Shown here: positions 8,190 to 18,008 of the stretch, in pieces
How positions within the stretch are numbered: position 1 is the stretch's first letter
Layout: every line of letters starts with the position of its first letter
Source of the DNA: Chitinophagaceae bacterium
Lineage (GTDB): Bacteria > Bacteroidota > Bacteroidia > Chitinophagales > Chitinophagaceae
Assembly: GCA_004173355.1 (NCBI GenBank)
Contig: SEAD01000012.1
Location: 1 to 62,654 of the forward strand
Length of the DNA: 62,654 bases
Direction of reading: 5' to 3'
Position numbers and translations under genes: made by a program
Notes under the pieces: generated by a model
What the model saw: the letters and a program-made list of their open reading frames with translations, nothing else
The model's database searches: none
What the model was told of the DNA's origin: nothing

Positions 8190-8837
8190 TTATTTACTCT
8201 CAATCAGTTGGCGGAGGATCACCGAAATTTCATCGGCTTTGTCCAGGGTCATCACATGACTGCCTCCCTGGATGATGTACTGCGCTTTAGTGCGTTTGTA
8301 GGGAAGCAGGCGATCCCCTGTGCCATGGATGTGTACGATATTTTCGGGCACGATGGCATTATCCCATTTAAGGATTGCGGTTACGGCCCACTTCACAAAT
8401 TTCATATCTGAGTCGGCTACGATCTGGTAAATGAGTTTCCGCTGCTCTGGATTTTTTACACCGAAAATGCTGGTGTACGCTTTCTGGTATCGTTTCAGTG
8501 CGGACCCGGGGATCACTTTATGGAATGGAAAATGGCGGAACACTTTCAGGTGCCGGGGAAATTCACTGGCGAGTTTGTTGCTGCTGATGATAATGCTTTT
8601 TACCCCCGGATCTTTTTTTGCCATTTCGGTAGCGAGCATGCCGCCGAATGACAGCCCGACGATCACCGGATTTTTTTCAGGGATCAGTTCCCGCAGTCGC
8701 ATGGCGTAATGGGCGAGTGATTCATCCTGCTCGGCATCGATCCAGTCGATATGCACCGGTTCGCAGAAGGAGAGGTCGAGGTAAGCAAATACCCGTTTGT
8801 CTGCACCCAGTCCACTGATGAAATACACTTTATCCAT
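8190..8837 (-). CDS. alpha/beta hydrolase
   Basis: A compact 215-residue alpha/beta-hydrolase without a signal peptide. The nucleophile elbow is GLSFGG (Ser63), the acid is likely Asp175 in HGTGDRLLP, and the catalytic His is His194 in GGSHVM. The oxyanion-region ISGLGADKRVF lies near the N-terminus. The cap domain is small. It is convergent with the GDSL hydrolase and upstream, on its own strand, of nothing obviously related. Substrate unknown. Confidence 0.85.
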   Translation of the reverse strand: MDKVYFISGLGADKRVFAYLDLSFCEPVHIDWIDAEQDESLAHYAMRLRELIPEKNPVIVGLSFGGMLATEMAKKDPGVKSIIISSNKLASEFPRHLKVFRHFPFHKVIPGSALKRYQKAYTSIFGVKNPEQRKLIYQIVADSDMKFVKWAVTAILKWDNAIVPENIVHIHGTGDRLLPYKRTKAQYIIQGGSHVMTLDKADEISVILRQLIESK

Positions 8838-8912
8838 GAAAACCCAACCCGTTTTTATTCTGTTTCCGTCCGCCTTGCAGCGATCCGGCTGAAGATAATA
8901 AAACTCTCTGTC

Positions 8913-10190
8913 TTACCCTGCAATGAGCAGGTAATGGTTCTTTTTCCCTTTCTGCAGCAGCAGGAATTTTCCATGCAGCAGGTGTTGCCCGCTGACCACC
9001 AGCTGTGCGTCGTCCAGTTTGATTCGGTTGAGGCTAACCCCGCCACCAGTCAGCGTTTTACGCGCATCACCCTTGCTTGCGAAAATACCGGATTCAGCGA
9101 GCAGGCTGATGATATCGATCCCGGCTTCCAGCTTCCCGCGGGAAAAATGGAGCGTAGTGACACCCTGCATTTTTTCCAGGTCATCCACGGACAGGTCTTC
9201 TGCCGCAACATGCTGGTTGCTGAAAGTTTTTTCCGTGGTGGTGATGGCTTCGTCGAGTGCTGCCTGCCCGTGCACAAACCGCGTGACCTGGCTGGCAAGT
9301 TCCTTTTGTAGAATCCGTGCGGCGGGATCTGCCTGGTGACGGATCACCAGTGGTTCAATTTTCTCTTTGGATAAAAAGGTAAAAATGCGGATCCATTTTT
9401 CCGCGTCGGTATCGGAGGCATTGAGCCAGAACTGGTAAAACTGGAAAGGGGTGGTGCGCACGGGGTCAAGCCACACATTCCCGGATTCCGTTTTGCCAAA
9501 CTTGCCGCCATCGGCTTTTGTGAGCAGGGGACAGGTAAAGGCAAATGCCTCACCGCCTGCTTTGCGACGCACCAGCTCCGTGCCGGTAGTGATATTTCCC
9601 CACTGGTCGCTGCCGCCCATCTGCAGTTTCACGTTTTTGTTGACATGGAGCCAGTAGTAGTCATAACCCTGCATCAGCTGGTAAGCGAATTCGGTGTAGC
9701 TGATCCCGGTTGTGCCTTCTATCCGTTTCCGGACGCTGTCCTTCGACATCATGTAATTGACCGTGATATGTTTCCCTGTATCCCGGAGGAAATCGATGAA
9801 ACTGATATTCCTGAACCAGTCATAGTTGTTCACCATCTCTGCTGCGTTGGGCAGGGTAGGATCGAAGTCGAGGTATTTTTCCAGTTGCCCGCGGACACCC
9901 GCCACATTCTGCGCCAGTTGTTCTTCACTCAGCAGGTTCCGCTCTTCACTTTTCATGCTCGGATCGCCGATCATACCCGTGGCACCACCGATGAGCGCGA
10001 TTGGTTTATGACCTGCCAGCTGCAGGTGCCGCAAAAGGAGGATGGGCACCAGGCTCCCGATATGCAGGCTGTCGGCCGTGGGATCGAACCCGATATAGGC
10101 CGTGGTCATCTCTTTCTGCAATTGTTCTTCGGTACCCGGCATGATGTCCTGCAGCATGCCTCTCCAGCGGAGTTCTTCAATGAAATTCAT
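8913..10190 (-). CDS. tyrS: tyrosyl-tRNA synthetase
   Basis: Charges tRNA-Tyr with tyrosine in the cytosol. It has 425 residues, normal for bacterial TyrS. The class I signature HIGH appears as HIGS (43-46, in DSLHIGSLVP) and the KMSKS loop as KFGKT (230-234), as usual for TyrRS of this type. The tyrosine-pocket motif QLMQGYDYYWLH lies near 171-182 and the C-terminus has the S4-like RNA-binding domain. The cognate tRNA-Tyr is at 20777-20859. A -7 promoter match lies 23 nt upstream on the minus strand. Confidence 0.97.
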   Translation of the reverse strand: MNFIEELRWRGMLQDIMPGTEEQLQKEMTTAYIGFDPTADSLHIGSLVPILLLRHLQLAGHKPIALIGGATGMIGDPSMKSEERNLLSEEQLAQNVAGVRGQLEKYLDFDPTLPNAAEMVNNYDWFRNISFIDFLRDTGKHITVNYMMSKDSVRKRIEGTTGISYTEFAYQLMQGYDYYWLHVNKNVKLQMGGSDQWGNITTGTELVRRKAGGEAFAFTCPLLTKADGGKFGKTESGNVWLDPVRTTPFQFYQFWLNASDTDAEKWIRIFTFLSKEKIEPLVIRHQADPAARILQKELASQVTRFVHGQAALDEAITTTEKTFSNQHVAAEDLSVDDLEKMQGVTTLHFSRGKLEAGIDIISLLAESGIFASKGDARKTLTGGGVSLNRIKLDDAQLVVSGQHLLHGKFLLLQKGKKNHYLLIAG

Positions 10191-10212
10191 GGTGTTATGA
10201 GCGAATTTTGCG

Positions 10213-10220
10213 CAAAAATA
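10213..10220 (-). promoter_or_regulatory. -7 promoter element of tyrS
   Basis: Read on the minus strand this is TATTTTTG, an exact TAnnTTTG match 22 nt before the tyrS ATG. The nearest upstream TTG-type element is about 24 nt away, slightly long. Confidence 0.45.
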
Positions 10221-10391
10221 CGTACCTATCCGTTAGGGCCCCTTCAAATGCAATATTTTTCTAAATGTTTCGTTTTCAAGGCCCGGGTTTTTTCCTACGT
10301 AAAACTATGATGGTAACAGCTGTTGGTATACTTTTACCAGCGGCATTCCCGGACACCAATAGCGGAAATTGCTTATAAGAAAACTATCCTG

Positions 10392-11516
10392 ATGAAACTG
10401 ACCCGTATATATCTCACCCTTCCGGCGTTATGCCTTTGCCTTGGCGTATCCGCCCAATTCCGGAAATATTCCAATGAATTCCTGAACATCGGTGCAGGTG
10501 CAAGGGGACTTGCCATGGGTAGTGCGCAGGTGGCATCGGTGAACGATGGTACCGCGGGTTACTGGAATCCGGCAGGACTGGTGGGAGTGAAGGACCATCC
10601 GCAGATCAACCTGATGCATGCGGAGTACTTTGCCGGGATCGGTAAATATGATTACGCCAGTATCGCTTTCCCTTCGGCAAACAACAGGCGCACCGTGGCC
10701 ATTACCGGTCTCCGTTTCGCCGTGGATGATATCCCCAATACGCTTTTCCTTGTTGAACCCGATGGTTCCTACAACTACGATAATGTCACTGCCTTTTCAT
10801 CGGCCGACTATGGCTTCCTGGTGTCGTTTGCACAAAAACTGAAAGAAAAGAAAAACAGGAATATCAACTTCGGCCTGAATGCAAAAGTGATCCACCGGAG
10901 TGTGGGCAAGTTTGCCAAAGCCTGGGGTTTTGGTATTGATGCCGGTGTACAGATCATCAAGGACAAATGGAAGTTTGGCCTTTCCGCCCGTGATATCACC
11001 ACCACCTTCAATGCATGGTCATTTACATTTACCGAAAGGGAAAAAGAAGCGCTGTACCTGACCAATAACAAAATACCCGTACGCTCAACTGAAATGACGC
11101 AGCCACGGCTGATCCTCGGGGCAGCACGTGATTTCAAACTGGGAAAAAAAACCAGCCTGCTTGCTGAAGCGAATCTCGATCTCACGTTTGATGGGCGCCG
11201 CAATACCGTCATCAGTACCGATCCGCTGAGTGTGGATCCGAAACTTGGGGTAGAGCTCAATGTAAACAATGTCTTTTTCCTCCGCACCGGTATCAATAAT
11301 TTCCAGCGCGCACTAGACGACGATGATATCACCAACCAGGAAAAGGTATGGATCTACCAGCCCAGTGTTGGTGCGGGTTTCAAGGTGCAGAGCGTAACCA
11401 TCGATTATGCTTTTACCAACCTTGCCAACCAGTCGAACCCGTTGTTTACCCATGTGTTTTCGCTGCGGCTGGATATGGTCAACAATGACAAGACCAAAGC
11501 GAAAACAAAAAAATAA
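10392..11516 (+). CDS. PorV/PorQ-family outer-membrane protein
   Basis: A predicted outer-membrane beta-barrel of the PorV/PorQ type, a family that shuttles type IX secretion cargo to the surface or scaffolds the sortase complex. I use ATG at 10392, which begins a clear signal peptide (MKLTRIYLTLPALCLCLG, cleavage after VSA). It has 374 residues. The mature N-terminus carries the family signature NEFLNIGAGARGLAMGSA and GTAGYWNPAGL, and the rest alternates amphipathic strands. It lies 24 nt upstream of the PorU2-like peptidase on the same strand, so the two almost certainly form an operon. Whether it acts as PorV, PorQ or a dedicated partner is not decided by sequence. Confidence 0.88.
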   Translation: MKLTRIYLTLPALCLCLGVSAQFRKYSNEFLNIGAGARGLAMGSAQVASVNDGTAGYWNPAGLVGVKDHPQINLMHAEYFAGIGKYDYASIAFPSANNRRTVAITGLRFAVDDIPNTLFLVEPDGSYNYDNVTAFSSADYGFLVSFAQKLKEKKNRNINFGLNAKVIHRSVGKFAKAWGFGIDAGVQIIKDKWKFGLSARDITTTFNAWSFTFTEREKEALYLTNNKIPVRSTEMTQPRLILGAARDFKLGKKTSLLAEANLDLTFDGRRNTVISTDPLSVDPKLGVELNVNNVFFLRTGINNFQRALDDDDITNQEKVWIYQPSVGAGFKVQSVTIDYAFTNLANQSNPLFTHVFSLRLDMVNNDKTKAKTKK

Positions 11517-11540
11517 CCACCGTACTCCCAACTCATCCGC

Positions 11541-14500
11541 ATGAAACGAATTTTACTTTTACTGCTGGTCATCTCGTCGCTCTCCGCTTCCGCGCAGGGC
11601 TTCAACAATGAATGGATCGACTACAGCAAAACCTATTATAAATTCAAGGTTGGGAAAACGGGACTCTACCGGATCCCGCAGTCTATCCTTGCTGCCAACA
11701 GCATGGGCGCGGTGAATGCGGATCATTTCCAGCTCTGGCGCAATGGTGTGCAGGTACCCATTTACACCAGCACCAGTGGTGCACCGGTGGCTGCAGGTGG
11801 CTATATCGAATTCTGGGGTGAAATGAATGACGGTAAACCAGATCATGTCCTTTACCGCGATCCCAACACCCAGCTGAATGATAAATGGTCGCTTTCCACT
11901 GATACTGCTGCATTCTTCCTGACCGTGAATCCCAATACATCTGCCAATGCACGGCTGCAGGTTACCAATAATGATGTGGCAGGCAATACTCTCAGTGCCG
12001 AGCCTTTCTTCATGCACAGGACGGGTCAGTATTTCCGGGATAATATCAATATCGGACGTTCCGAGATCATAGGTATTTCCCGCACGTACTCCTCTTCGTA
12101 TGATGTGGGGGAGGGTTGGACGAGCAGTGTTATCGGTCCGCTGGCCAACCGTGCCGTTAATTTGACTTCGCTTGCACCGTATACCGGTGGCGGCGCGCCG
12201 GATGTGACGCTGATGGTAAATGCGGTAGGCGATGCTGTCAACCAGCGCAACCTCGTGGTCAGTCTCGGCAGTGACTCCGTAGCCGGTGGCCCTGTCGATT
12301 TTTTCAACGATGCAAAATTTACCCGCAACCTTCCCGTCAGTTCGCTTGGAAGTTCGGCCACATTCAACCTGAAGAACAGCTGTAACATTGCTGACGACCG
12401 TTTAATGGTTGCCAAACTTGAGATAGTCTATCCCCGCCAGTTTAATTTCGGCGGAGCCGCAAATTTTGAATTTACACTCGCCGCAAATACAACCGGGAAT
12501 TTCCTGGAGATCACCAATTACTCCAGCACCGGTGCACCGGTACTGTACGACCTTACCAACGGCCGGCGCTATGTTGCCGTGGTGAGTGCGGGTACCGCCC
12601 GTTTCGCCCTCCAGGGTTCGGCGGTGGACCGCAACCTCGTGCTGGTTGACCAGGGAGCCGGTAATATTACCACTGTAAATGCACTGCAGCAAAGGAATTT
12701 TGTCAACTATGCGTTACCGGCCAACCAGGGTAACTACCTGATGATTTCAAATCCCGTACTGCTTGGCAGTGGCGGTCTTGATCCGATCAGCGATTACCGC
12801 GCTTACAGGTCATCCGCTGCGGGTGGCAGTTTCAATCCGGGTCTCTACATGATTGACGAACTGGTTGACCAGTTTGGATTCGGTATAAAAATGCATCCCC
12901 TGTCGATCCGTAATTTTATCCGCTGGACGAGGGTGACCTATGCCCAACCCATCCGCTATGTATTACTGATCGGCAAAGGCGTTACCTATTATTCACTCCG
13001 GGTCAACGAACAGGCCGCACAGATAAACCAGCTGATGCTGGTGCCGACTTTCGGTTACCCCGCATCGGATAACCTGCTGACCGCTGAAGGTTCGAGATCA
13101 TTACCCCTCACGCCGATCGGGCGCCTCTCGGTGATCAACAGGCAGGAACTGGCCGATTACCTTGAGAAGGTAAAAACATACGAGCAGGTACGCCTGACCA
13201 CTTCCCCGGCGATACAGGACCAGGCCTGGCGGAAAAATGTGGTGCATGTGGTGGGTGCCAGTGATGATGTCACCTCCGATATACTTTCCAATGCCCTTGC
13301 AGGCTGGGAACGTATCATCGAGGATACATTATATGGAGGCATTACCAGTACATTCAAAAAAACGTCAACGGACGGCGTGGAGCAGATCAACAATGCAGAG
13401 CTGGCCGGACTGTTTAATAAGGGGATCGGTTTCCTCAGTTACTTTGGGCACTCATCTTCCACCACGCTGGAATTCAACCTCGATAATCCCAACAATTACA
13501 TGAACATGGGCAAATACCCCATCTTCAATGTGATGGGTTGTAATGCCGGTAACTTCTATAGTTATAATGAAGGACGGCTCTTTACCAAGGAAACAATCTC
13601 CGAACGGTATGTGCTGGCAAAAGAACGTGGGTCAGTAGCTTTCATGGCCAGCACCCACCTTGGTATTGTGCACTACCTGGATATTTATGCCAACAAAATG
13701 TACCGCGCCATGAGCCGCAGCCACTATGGCCTTGCACTTGGCGATATCATGGATGAGGCGATAAAGGAAACTTTTGTCCAGACCAGCGAGAATGATTTTT
13801 ATTCCCGTTTCCAGTGTGAGCAGTTTGCCCTTCACGGTGACCCTGCACTCCGGATGTATACTTTTGAAAAGCCGGATTATGTGCTGGAAGACCAGAATGT
13901 GAAGGTGTCCCCATCCTTTATTTCGGTGGCGGAATCAAGCTTCCGGGTGAAAGCCAATATGATGAATATCGGTAAATCGCCCAACAGGTCGATCGTGATA
14001 GAAGTAAAACGGACTTATCCGAATAATCCGACTCCGGAAGTGATCCAGCGTGATACCATTCCGGGCATCCGTTACCTGGACTCACTGACTTTTAATATCC
14101 CGATCGTGGGCACCCGCGACAAGGGGCTCAACAGGATCACCATTACGGTCGATGCCGACAATGATGTGGATGAGCTGTATGAAACCAACAACTCGATTAC
14201 AAAGGATGTTTACATCTATGAAGATGAGATCCGTCCGGTGTTCCCGTATACCTATTCCATTGTTAACTACGAGAACCCGAAACTGATTGCTTCCACTGCC
14301 AATGCATTCGTGCAGACACGCAATTACCTGTTTGAAGTGGATACCACAGAGCGATTTAACTCAAATGCCAAAGTCACAAAGACTGTAACGGCTTCGGGTG
14401 GTATCGTGGAAACCGTGTTCAATACATCCATGGTGGACAGTACCGTGTATTACTGGCGCGTGGCTGAAAATGTATCCAACGGCGATTTCAAATGGAATAA

Positions 14501-16580
14501 ATCCTCGTTCCAGTACATCCGGAACGGACAGGATGGTTTCGCCCAGGCACAACACTACCAGCATCGTAACTCTACCGGTACGCTGATCCGGCTCGACAGT
14601 TCAGACCGCGTGATGAAGTTTGACAGCACACTGCGTTATATATTTTCCTCGAATGGTGTGTATCCGACTGCGGGAACGGAAGATGCCAACTTCGTGGTGG
14701 CACCGGATGGTGATGCCTATATCCGTTCTGCCTGTGTGGGCAGCTCACTTATCTTCAACCTGATCGATCCGATATCCTTCAGGGCCAAACAGAACCTCAC
14801 GGGTGAAGGTGGTTCCGCACTTCCCTGTCTCCCTTCAAGGAGCTGGAACTACGAGTGGACCTATATGACACTGGCGGGCAGAAACCAGATGAGGGACTTT
14901 ATGGATGCAATACCTGCCAACTATGTGGTGGTGATCCGCAATATCCCGAATAATGATGTGAATGGTTTTGTGGATGAATGGATGGCCGATTCTGTAGCGA
15001 ACGGGGGTATCGGGAACACCCTGTACAGTCGTCTCAAAGCAGTTGGTTTTGATGGTATTGATTCTTTCAATAAGAAACGTGCATTCATTTACATGTACCA
15101 GAAGAACCATACGGACTTTGAACCGGCAGGGGTGGTATCGGAAGGTATTTACGACATGGTTTCGCTGACGAAAAACCTGCTCACAATCAGTACTACCGGG
15201 CATTTCACCTCACCGCTGATCGGTCCGGCACGTTCGTGGGGTGTGATGAAGTGGAATGGTAACTCAATTGAAAATGATAATTCAGATGTTGCTTCCGTGA
15301 ATGTGATCGGTGTGTCGGCGGCAGGATCGGAGACCACGCTGTATACAAATGTGACTGCGGATAATTTTGATATTTCAACCGTCAGCGCACAGCAGTACCC
15401 GAATATCAAACTGCAGCTGAACTCGCGCGATACCGTGCATGCCACACCATTCCAGCTTCGTTACTGGGAACTGACCTACGAGCCGGTACCGGAAGGTGCC
15501 ATCGCACCGAACCTGTACTTCGTCAGCAAGGATACTGTTGACGCGGGTGAGCCGTACAATATGGGTATCGCGTTCAAGAATATCAGCCGGTATGATTTTG
15601 ACAGCCTGAAGGTGAAAGTAACGGTGCTGGATAAAAACAATATCGAAACGATTGTACCGGTGCCCCGGCAGAAAGACCTCAAGTCGGTGGCGCCCAATGA
15701 TACATTGCAATTCAGGGTGGCGGTTGACACCAGGAGTCTGTCCGGTACCAACACCGTGTTTGTCAATTTCAACCCGGACAATGACCAGCCGGAACAGTAT
15801 GTATTCAACAACTATGCATTCAGGTCGGTATATGTACGTCCTGATAGCCTGAATCCGTTGCTGGACGTAACCTTTGACGGAATACACATACTTAACAGGG
15901 ATATCGTGGCATCGAGGCCGGATATCCAGATCAAACTGAAAGACGAGGCAAAATGGATGATCCTGGATGATACCAGCCTGGTGAGTCTGCGCGTCAGATA
16001 TCCGGATGGCACCTCAAGGCCATTCTATTTCAACAATACCGATACCATGACCTGGATCCCCGCGGGCCAGGCGCCGAACACGGACAACACGGCAAGCATC
16101 AACCTGAAACCGTACTTCCCGCAGGATGGTGAGTATGAACTTACGGTGAGTGGCAAGGATGCAAGTGATAACGTGGCGGGAAGATCGTCGTATAAAGTGA
16201 TGTTCCAGGTGATCAACAAACCGATGATCTCGAATATGCTGAACTACCCGAATCCGTTCACCACTTCCACCGCATTTGTATTCACGCTGACCGGTTCGGA
16301 AGTGCCGCAGAACCTGAGGATCCAGGTGCTGACCATTACGGGTAAGATCGTGCGGGAGATCACGAAAGAGGAGCTGGGACCATTACATATCGGCCGCAAC
16401 ATGACCGAGTTCAAGTGGGATGGGACTGACCAGTATGGCGCTAAACTTGCCAATGGTATCTACCTTTACCGGGTGATCACCAGCCTCAATGGAAAGTCGC
16501 TCGACAAGTACAAAGCGGAGAGTGATAAAACAGACAAGTTCTTCAACAAGGGGTATGGTAAAATGTACCTGATGCGATAA
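11541..16580 (+). CDS. porU2: C25-family cysteine peptidase, putative type IX secretion sortase PorU2
   Basis: A 1679-residue exported protein with an N-terminal signal peptide (MKRILLLLLVISSLSASA). A gingipain-like C25 peptidase domain spans roughly 410-780. Its probable catalytic dyad is His637 (SYFGHSSS) and Cys667 (VMGCNAG). Several Ig-like or adhesin-like regions follow. The last 90 residues (from NYPNPF, ending in GIYLYRV..) form a type A C-terminal sorting domain. PorU sortases cleave sorting domains and attach A-LPS to cargo; this protein is far longer than the roughly 1150-residue core PorU, so it fits the PorU2 group. It is paired with the upstream PorV/PorQ-type gene and closed by a strong terminator. 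It could instead be a surface protease. Confidence 0.85.
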   Translation: MKRILLLLLVISSLSASAQGFNNEWIDYSKTYYKFKVGKTGLYRIPQSILAANSMGAVNADHFQLWRNGVQVPIYTSTSGAPVAAGGYIEFWGEMNDGKPDHVLYRDPNTQLNDKWSLSTDTAAFFLTVNPNTSANARLQVTNNDVAGNTLSAEPFFMHRTGQYFRDNINIGRSEIIGISRTYSSSYDVGEGWTSSVIGPLANRAVNLTSLAPYTGGGAPDVTLMVNAVGDAVNQRNLVVSLGSDSVAGGPVDFFNDAKFTRNLPVSSLGSSATFNLKNSCNIADDRLMVAKLEIVYPRQFNFGGAANFEFTLAANTTGNFLEITNYSSTGAPVLYDLTNGRRYVAVVSAGTARFALQGSAVDRNLVLVDQGAGNITTVNALQQRNFVNYALPANQGNYLMISNPVLLGSGGLDPISDYRAYRSSAAGGSFNPGLYMIDELVDQFGFGIKMHPLSIRNFIRWTRVTYAQPIRYVLLIGKGVTYYSLRVNEQAAQINQLMLVPTFGYPASDNLLTAEGSRSLPLTPIGRLSVINRQELADYLEKVKTYEQVRLTTSPAIQDQAWRKNVVHVVGASDDVTSDILSNALAGWERIIEDTLYGGITSTFKKTSTDGVEQINNAELAGLFNKGIGFLSYFGHSSSTTLEFNLDNPNNYMNMGKYPIFNVMGCNAGNFYSYNEGRLFTKETISERYVLAKERGSVAFMASTHLGIVHYLDIYANKMYRAMSRSHYGLALGDIMDEAIKETFVQTSENDFYSRFQCEQFALHGDPALRMYTFEKPDYVLEDQNVKVSPSFISVAESSFRVKANMMNIGKSPNRSIVIEVKRTYPNNPTPEVIQRDTIPGIRYLDSLTFNIPIVGTRDKGLNRITITVDADNDVDELYETNNSITKDVYIYEDEIRPVFPYTYSIVNYENPKLIASTANAFVQTRNYLFEVDTTERFNSNAKVTKTVTASGGIVETVFNTSMVDSTVYYWRVAENVSNGDFKWNKSSFQYIRNGQDGFAQAQHYQHRNSTGTLIRLDSSDRVMKFDSTLRYIFSSNGVYPTAGTEDANFVVAPDGDAYIRSACVGSSLIFNLIDPISFRAKQNLTGEGGSALPCLPSRSWNYEWTYMTLAGRNQMRDFMDAIPANYVVVIRNIPNNDVNGFVDEWMADSVANGGIGNTLYSRLKAVGFDGIDSFNKKRAFIYMYQKNHTDFEPAGVVSEGIYDMVSLTKNLLTISTTGHFTSPLIGPARSWGVMKWNGNSIENDNSDVASVNVIGVSAAGSETTLYTNVTADNFDISTVSAQQYPNIKLQLNSRDTVHATPFQLRYWELTYEPVPEGAIAPNLYFVSKDTVDAGEPYNMGIAFKNISRYDFDSLKVKVTVLDKNNIETIVPVPRQKDLKSVAPNDTLQFRVAVDTRSLSGTNTVFVNFNPDNDQPEQYVFNNYAFRSVYVRPDSLNPLLDVTFDGIHILNRDIVASRPDIQIKLKDEAKWMILDDTSLVSLRVRYPDGTSRPFYFNNTDTMTWIPAGQAPNTDNTASINLKPYFPQDGEYELTVSGKDASDNVAGRSSYKVMFQVINKPMISNMLNYPNPFTTSTAFVFTLTGSEVPQNLRIQVLTITGKIVREITKEELGPLHIGRNMTEFKWDGTDQYGAKLANGIYLYRVITSLNGKSLDKYKAESDKTDKFFNKGYGKMYLMR

Positions 16581-16600
16581 AAATTTGTTTTTGATAGTTA

Positions 16601-16631
16601 GTCCCCGGCCCGATGCCGGGGACTTTTTTTT
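16601..16631 (+). terminator. terminator of the porV-like/porU2 operon
   Basis: A 9-bp perfect GC-rich stem, GTCCCCGGC (16601-16609) with GCCGGGGAC (16615-16623), a 5-nt loop and eight T directly after. Confidence 0.95.
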
Positions 16632-16635
16632 CAAC

Positions 16636-16643
16636 TAATTTCG
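16636..16643 (+). promoter_or_regulatory. possible -7 element (TAnnTTCG)
   Basis: TAATTTCG, one base off TAnnTTTG, lies 18 nt before the membrane-protein ATG at 16662 and just after the porU2 terminator. The same variant occurs at 46498-46505. Confidence 0.3.
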
Positions 16644-16661
16644 GCAGGCATAAACAAAAGG

Positions 16662-18008
16662 ATGAAGCCTTTCCCCGACAGATTTTATTCCCGGTGTTCG
16701 ATCATGCTGGTCCTGCTTTCGCTGCTGGTCTACGGCAAGGCGATTCACCTGCCGTTTTTTTCAGATGATTATGCAGTAATGCTGCGCCTGTCGCGTGGGG
16801 ATTTTGACACCGGCATTTTTTTACGCCCACTGGGTGATTTTACCTTGTACCTGCAATACCAGTTGTGTGGATTCAACGCGGCATGGTATCACCTGGTGAA
16901 TGTATTGCTGCATGCCGGTTGCGCCGTGCTGGTATTGTATGTGACGCGTGAGCTGCTTGGTTACATCGGTTACCAGGGCCCCGCGGGATGGGTGGCCGCG
17001 CTTGCCGCGTTACTGTACACCTGCAACCCGATGATTGCTGAAACGGTGATCTGGATAGTTGGCAGGGGCATCATACTTTCCACATCCTGTATGTTGTTGT
17101 CGATCCTGTTTTTCCTGCGAACCAGGGCCGGAAAGAAATGGATGCGGCTGCCTTCACTTATTTTTTTTGCATTGGCGCTGTCTGGTTACGAGACGGCGCT
17201 CGTCCTTCCTGCGCTGTTGTTTGTGATGGTACTGTCGGGAAAGGGGAAACTGACAAAGGCGATGGTTGCGGTGTTGCCATTTGTCGCAGTCGTGCTGGCA
17301 TACCTCCTGTTGCGGGTGCTGCTGCTTCCTGAATTTTCCGGAGGCGGATATTTCCGGACCGGGCATGGCCCTGCATTCTATGCTTACAATTTCGCGGCAT
17401 TACTCACCCGTTGTTTTACGCCGCCGGCCGCTGACAGCAGGAACTTTTCCATAATGGGCGCGGTGGTATTTGTGCTGCTGGCAGCTTTTTTTGTTTTATA
17501 CCGCAGGCGATCACCGGTTTCTTTCCCGGTGCTGATGATTTTTACGCTGCTCCTCATTTTGTCATTGCTTCCGGTAGTCACAGTGGGTATCAGCACACGC
17601 GACTATGAAGGGGGAAGGTTCCTTTACCAGCCGGCAGTTTTTTCATCCGTACTGATCGCGCTGTTGCTGATGGGTTTGCTGCGAAGTGCACGCGGGCTGA
17701 TGACCGGGGTGTCGGTGATGCTCGCGCCCTGCCTCGCATTGTTGCTGAATGTAGTCATGCAATGGAATACCGCCGGCAGTTTACTGGATGCGGCAATGCG
17801 TTCCTTACCTGTTATCGAACGGCCATTTTTGCTGGAGGGTGCCCCAGGAAAAATTGGCACAGCTTATTTCCTCCGCAATGGTGCCCGCGAGGCAGTAGTT
17901 ATATATGGTAAGACATCTGTGGCGCTCATGGAGACAACGGTGCCTGCTGGCGCAGCGGAGACCTTTGTGTACCGGGATGGACGATTTGAAAAAAAGCAGG
18001 TGTTATAG
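16662..18008 (+). CDS. polytopic membrane protein, GT-C glycosyltransferase-like
   Basis: A 448-residue inner-membrane protein with about ten or eleven hydrophobic segments. After the first helix there is a periplasmic loop with FFSDDYAVMLR and RPLGDFTLYLQYQLCG, followed by NAAWYHLVNVLLHAG. An acidic pair in the first loop and this motif order resemble GT-C fold enzymes of the TMTC/PMT group, which transfer sugars from polyprenyl phosphates. A donor and acceptor cannot be assigned. The C-terminal 110 residues are mostly soluble. The gene overlaps the convergent riboflavin synthase gene by 6 nt. Another polytopic protein with a similar first loop is encoded at 29147-30592. Confidence 0.65.
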   Translation: MKPFPDRFYSRCSIMLVLLSLLVYGKAIHLPFFSDDYAVMLRLSRGDFDTGIFLRPLGDFTLYLQYQLCGFNAAWYHLVNVLLHAGCAVLVLYVTRELLGYIGYQGPAGWVAALAALLYTCNPMIAETVIWIVGRGIILSTSCMLLSILFFLRTRAGKKWMRLPSLIFFALALSGYETALVLPALLFVMVLSGKGKLTKAMVAVLPFVAVVLAYLLLRVLLLPEFSGGGYFRTGHGPAFYAYNFAALLTRCFTPPAADSRNFSIMGAVVFVLLAAFFVLYRRRSPVSFPVLMIFTLLLILSLLPVVTVGISTRDYEGGRFLYQPAVFSSVLIALLLMGLLRSARGLMTGVSVMLAPCLALLLNVVMQWNTAGSLLDAAMRSLPVIERPFLLEGAPGKIGTAYFLRNGAREAVVIYGKTSVALMETTVPAGAAETFVYRDGRFEKKQVL

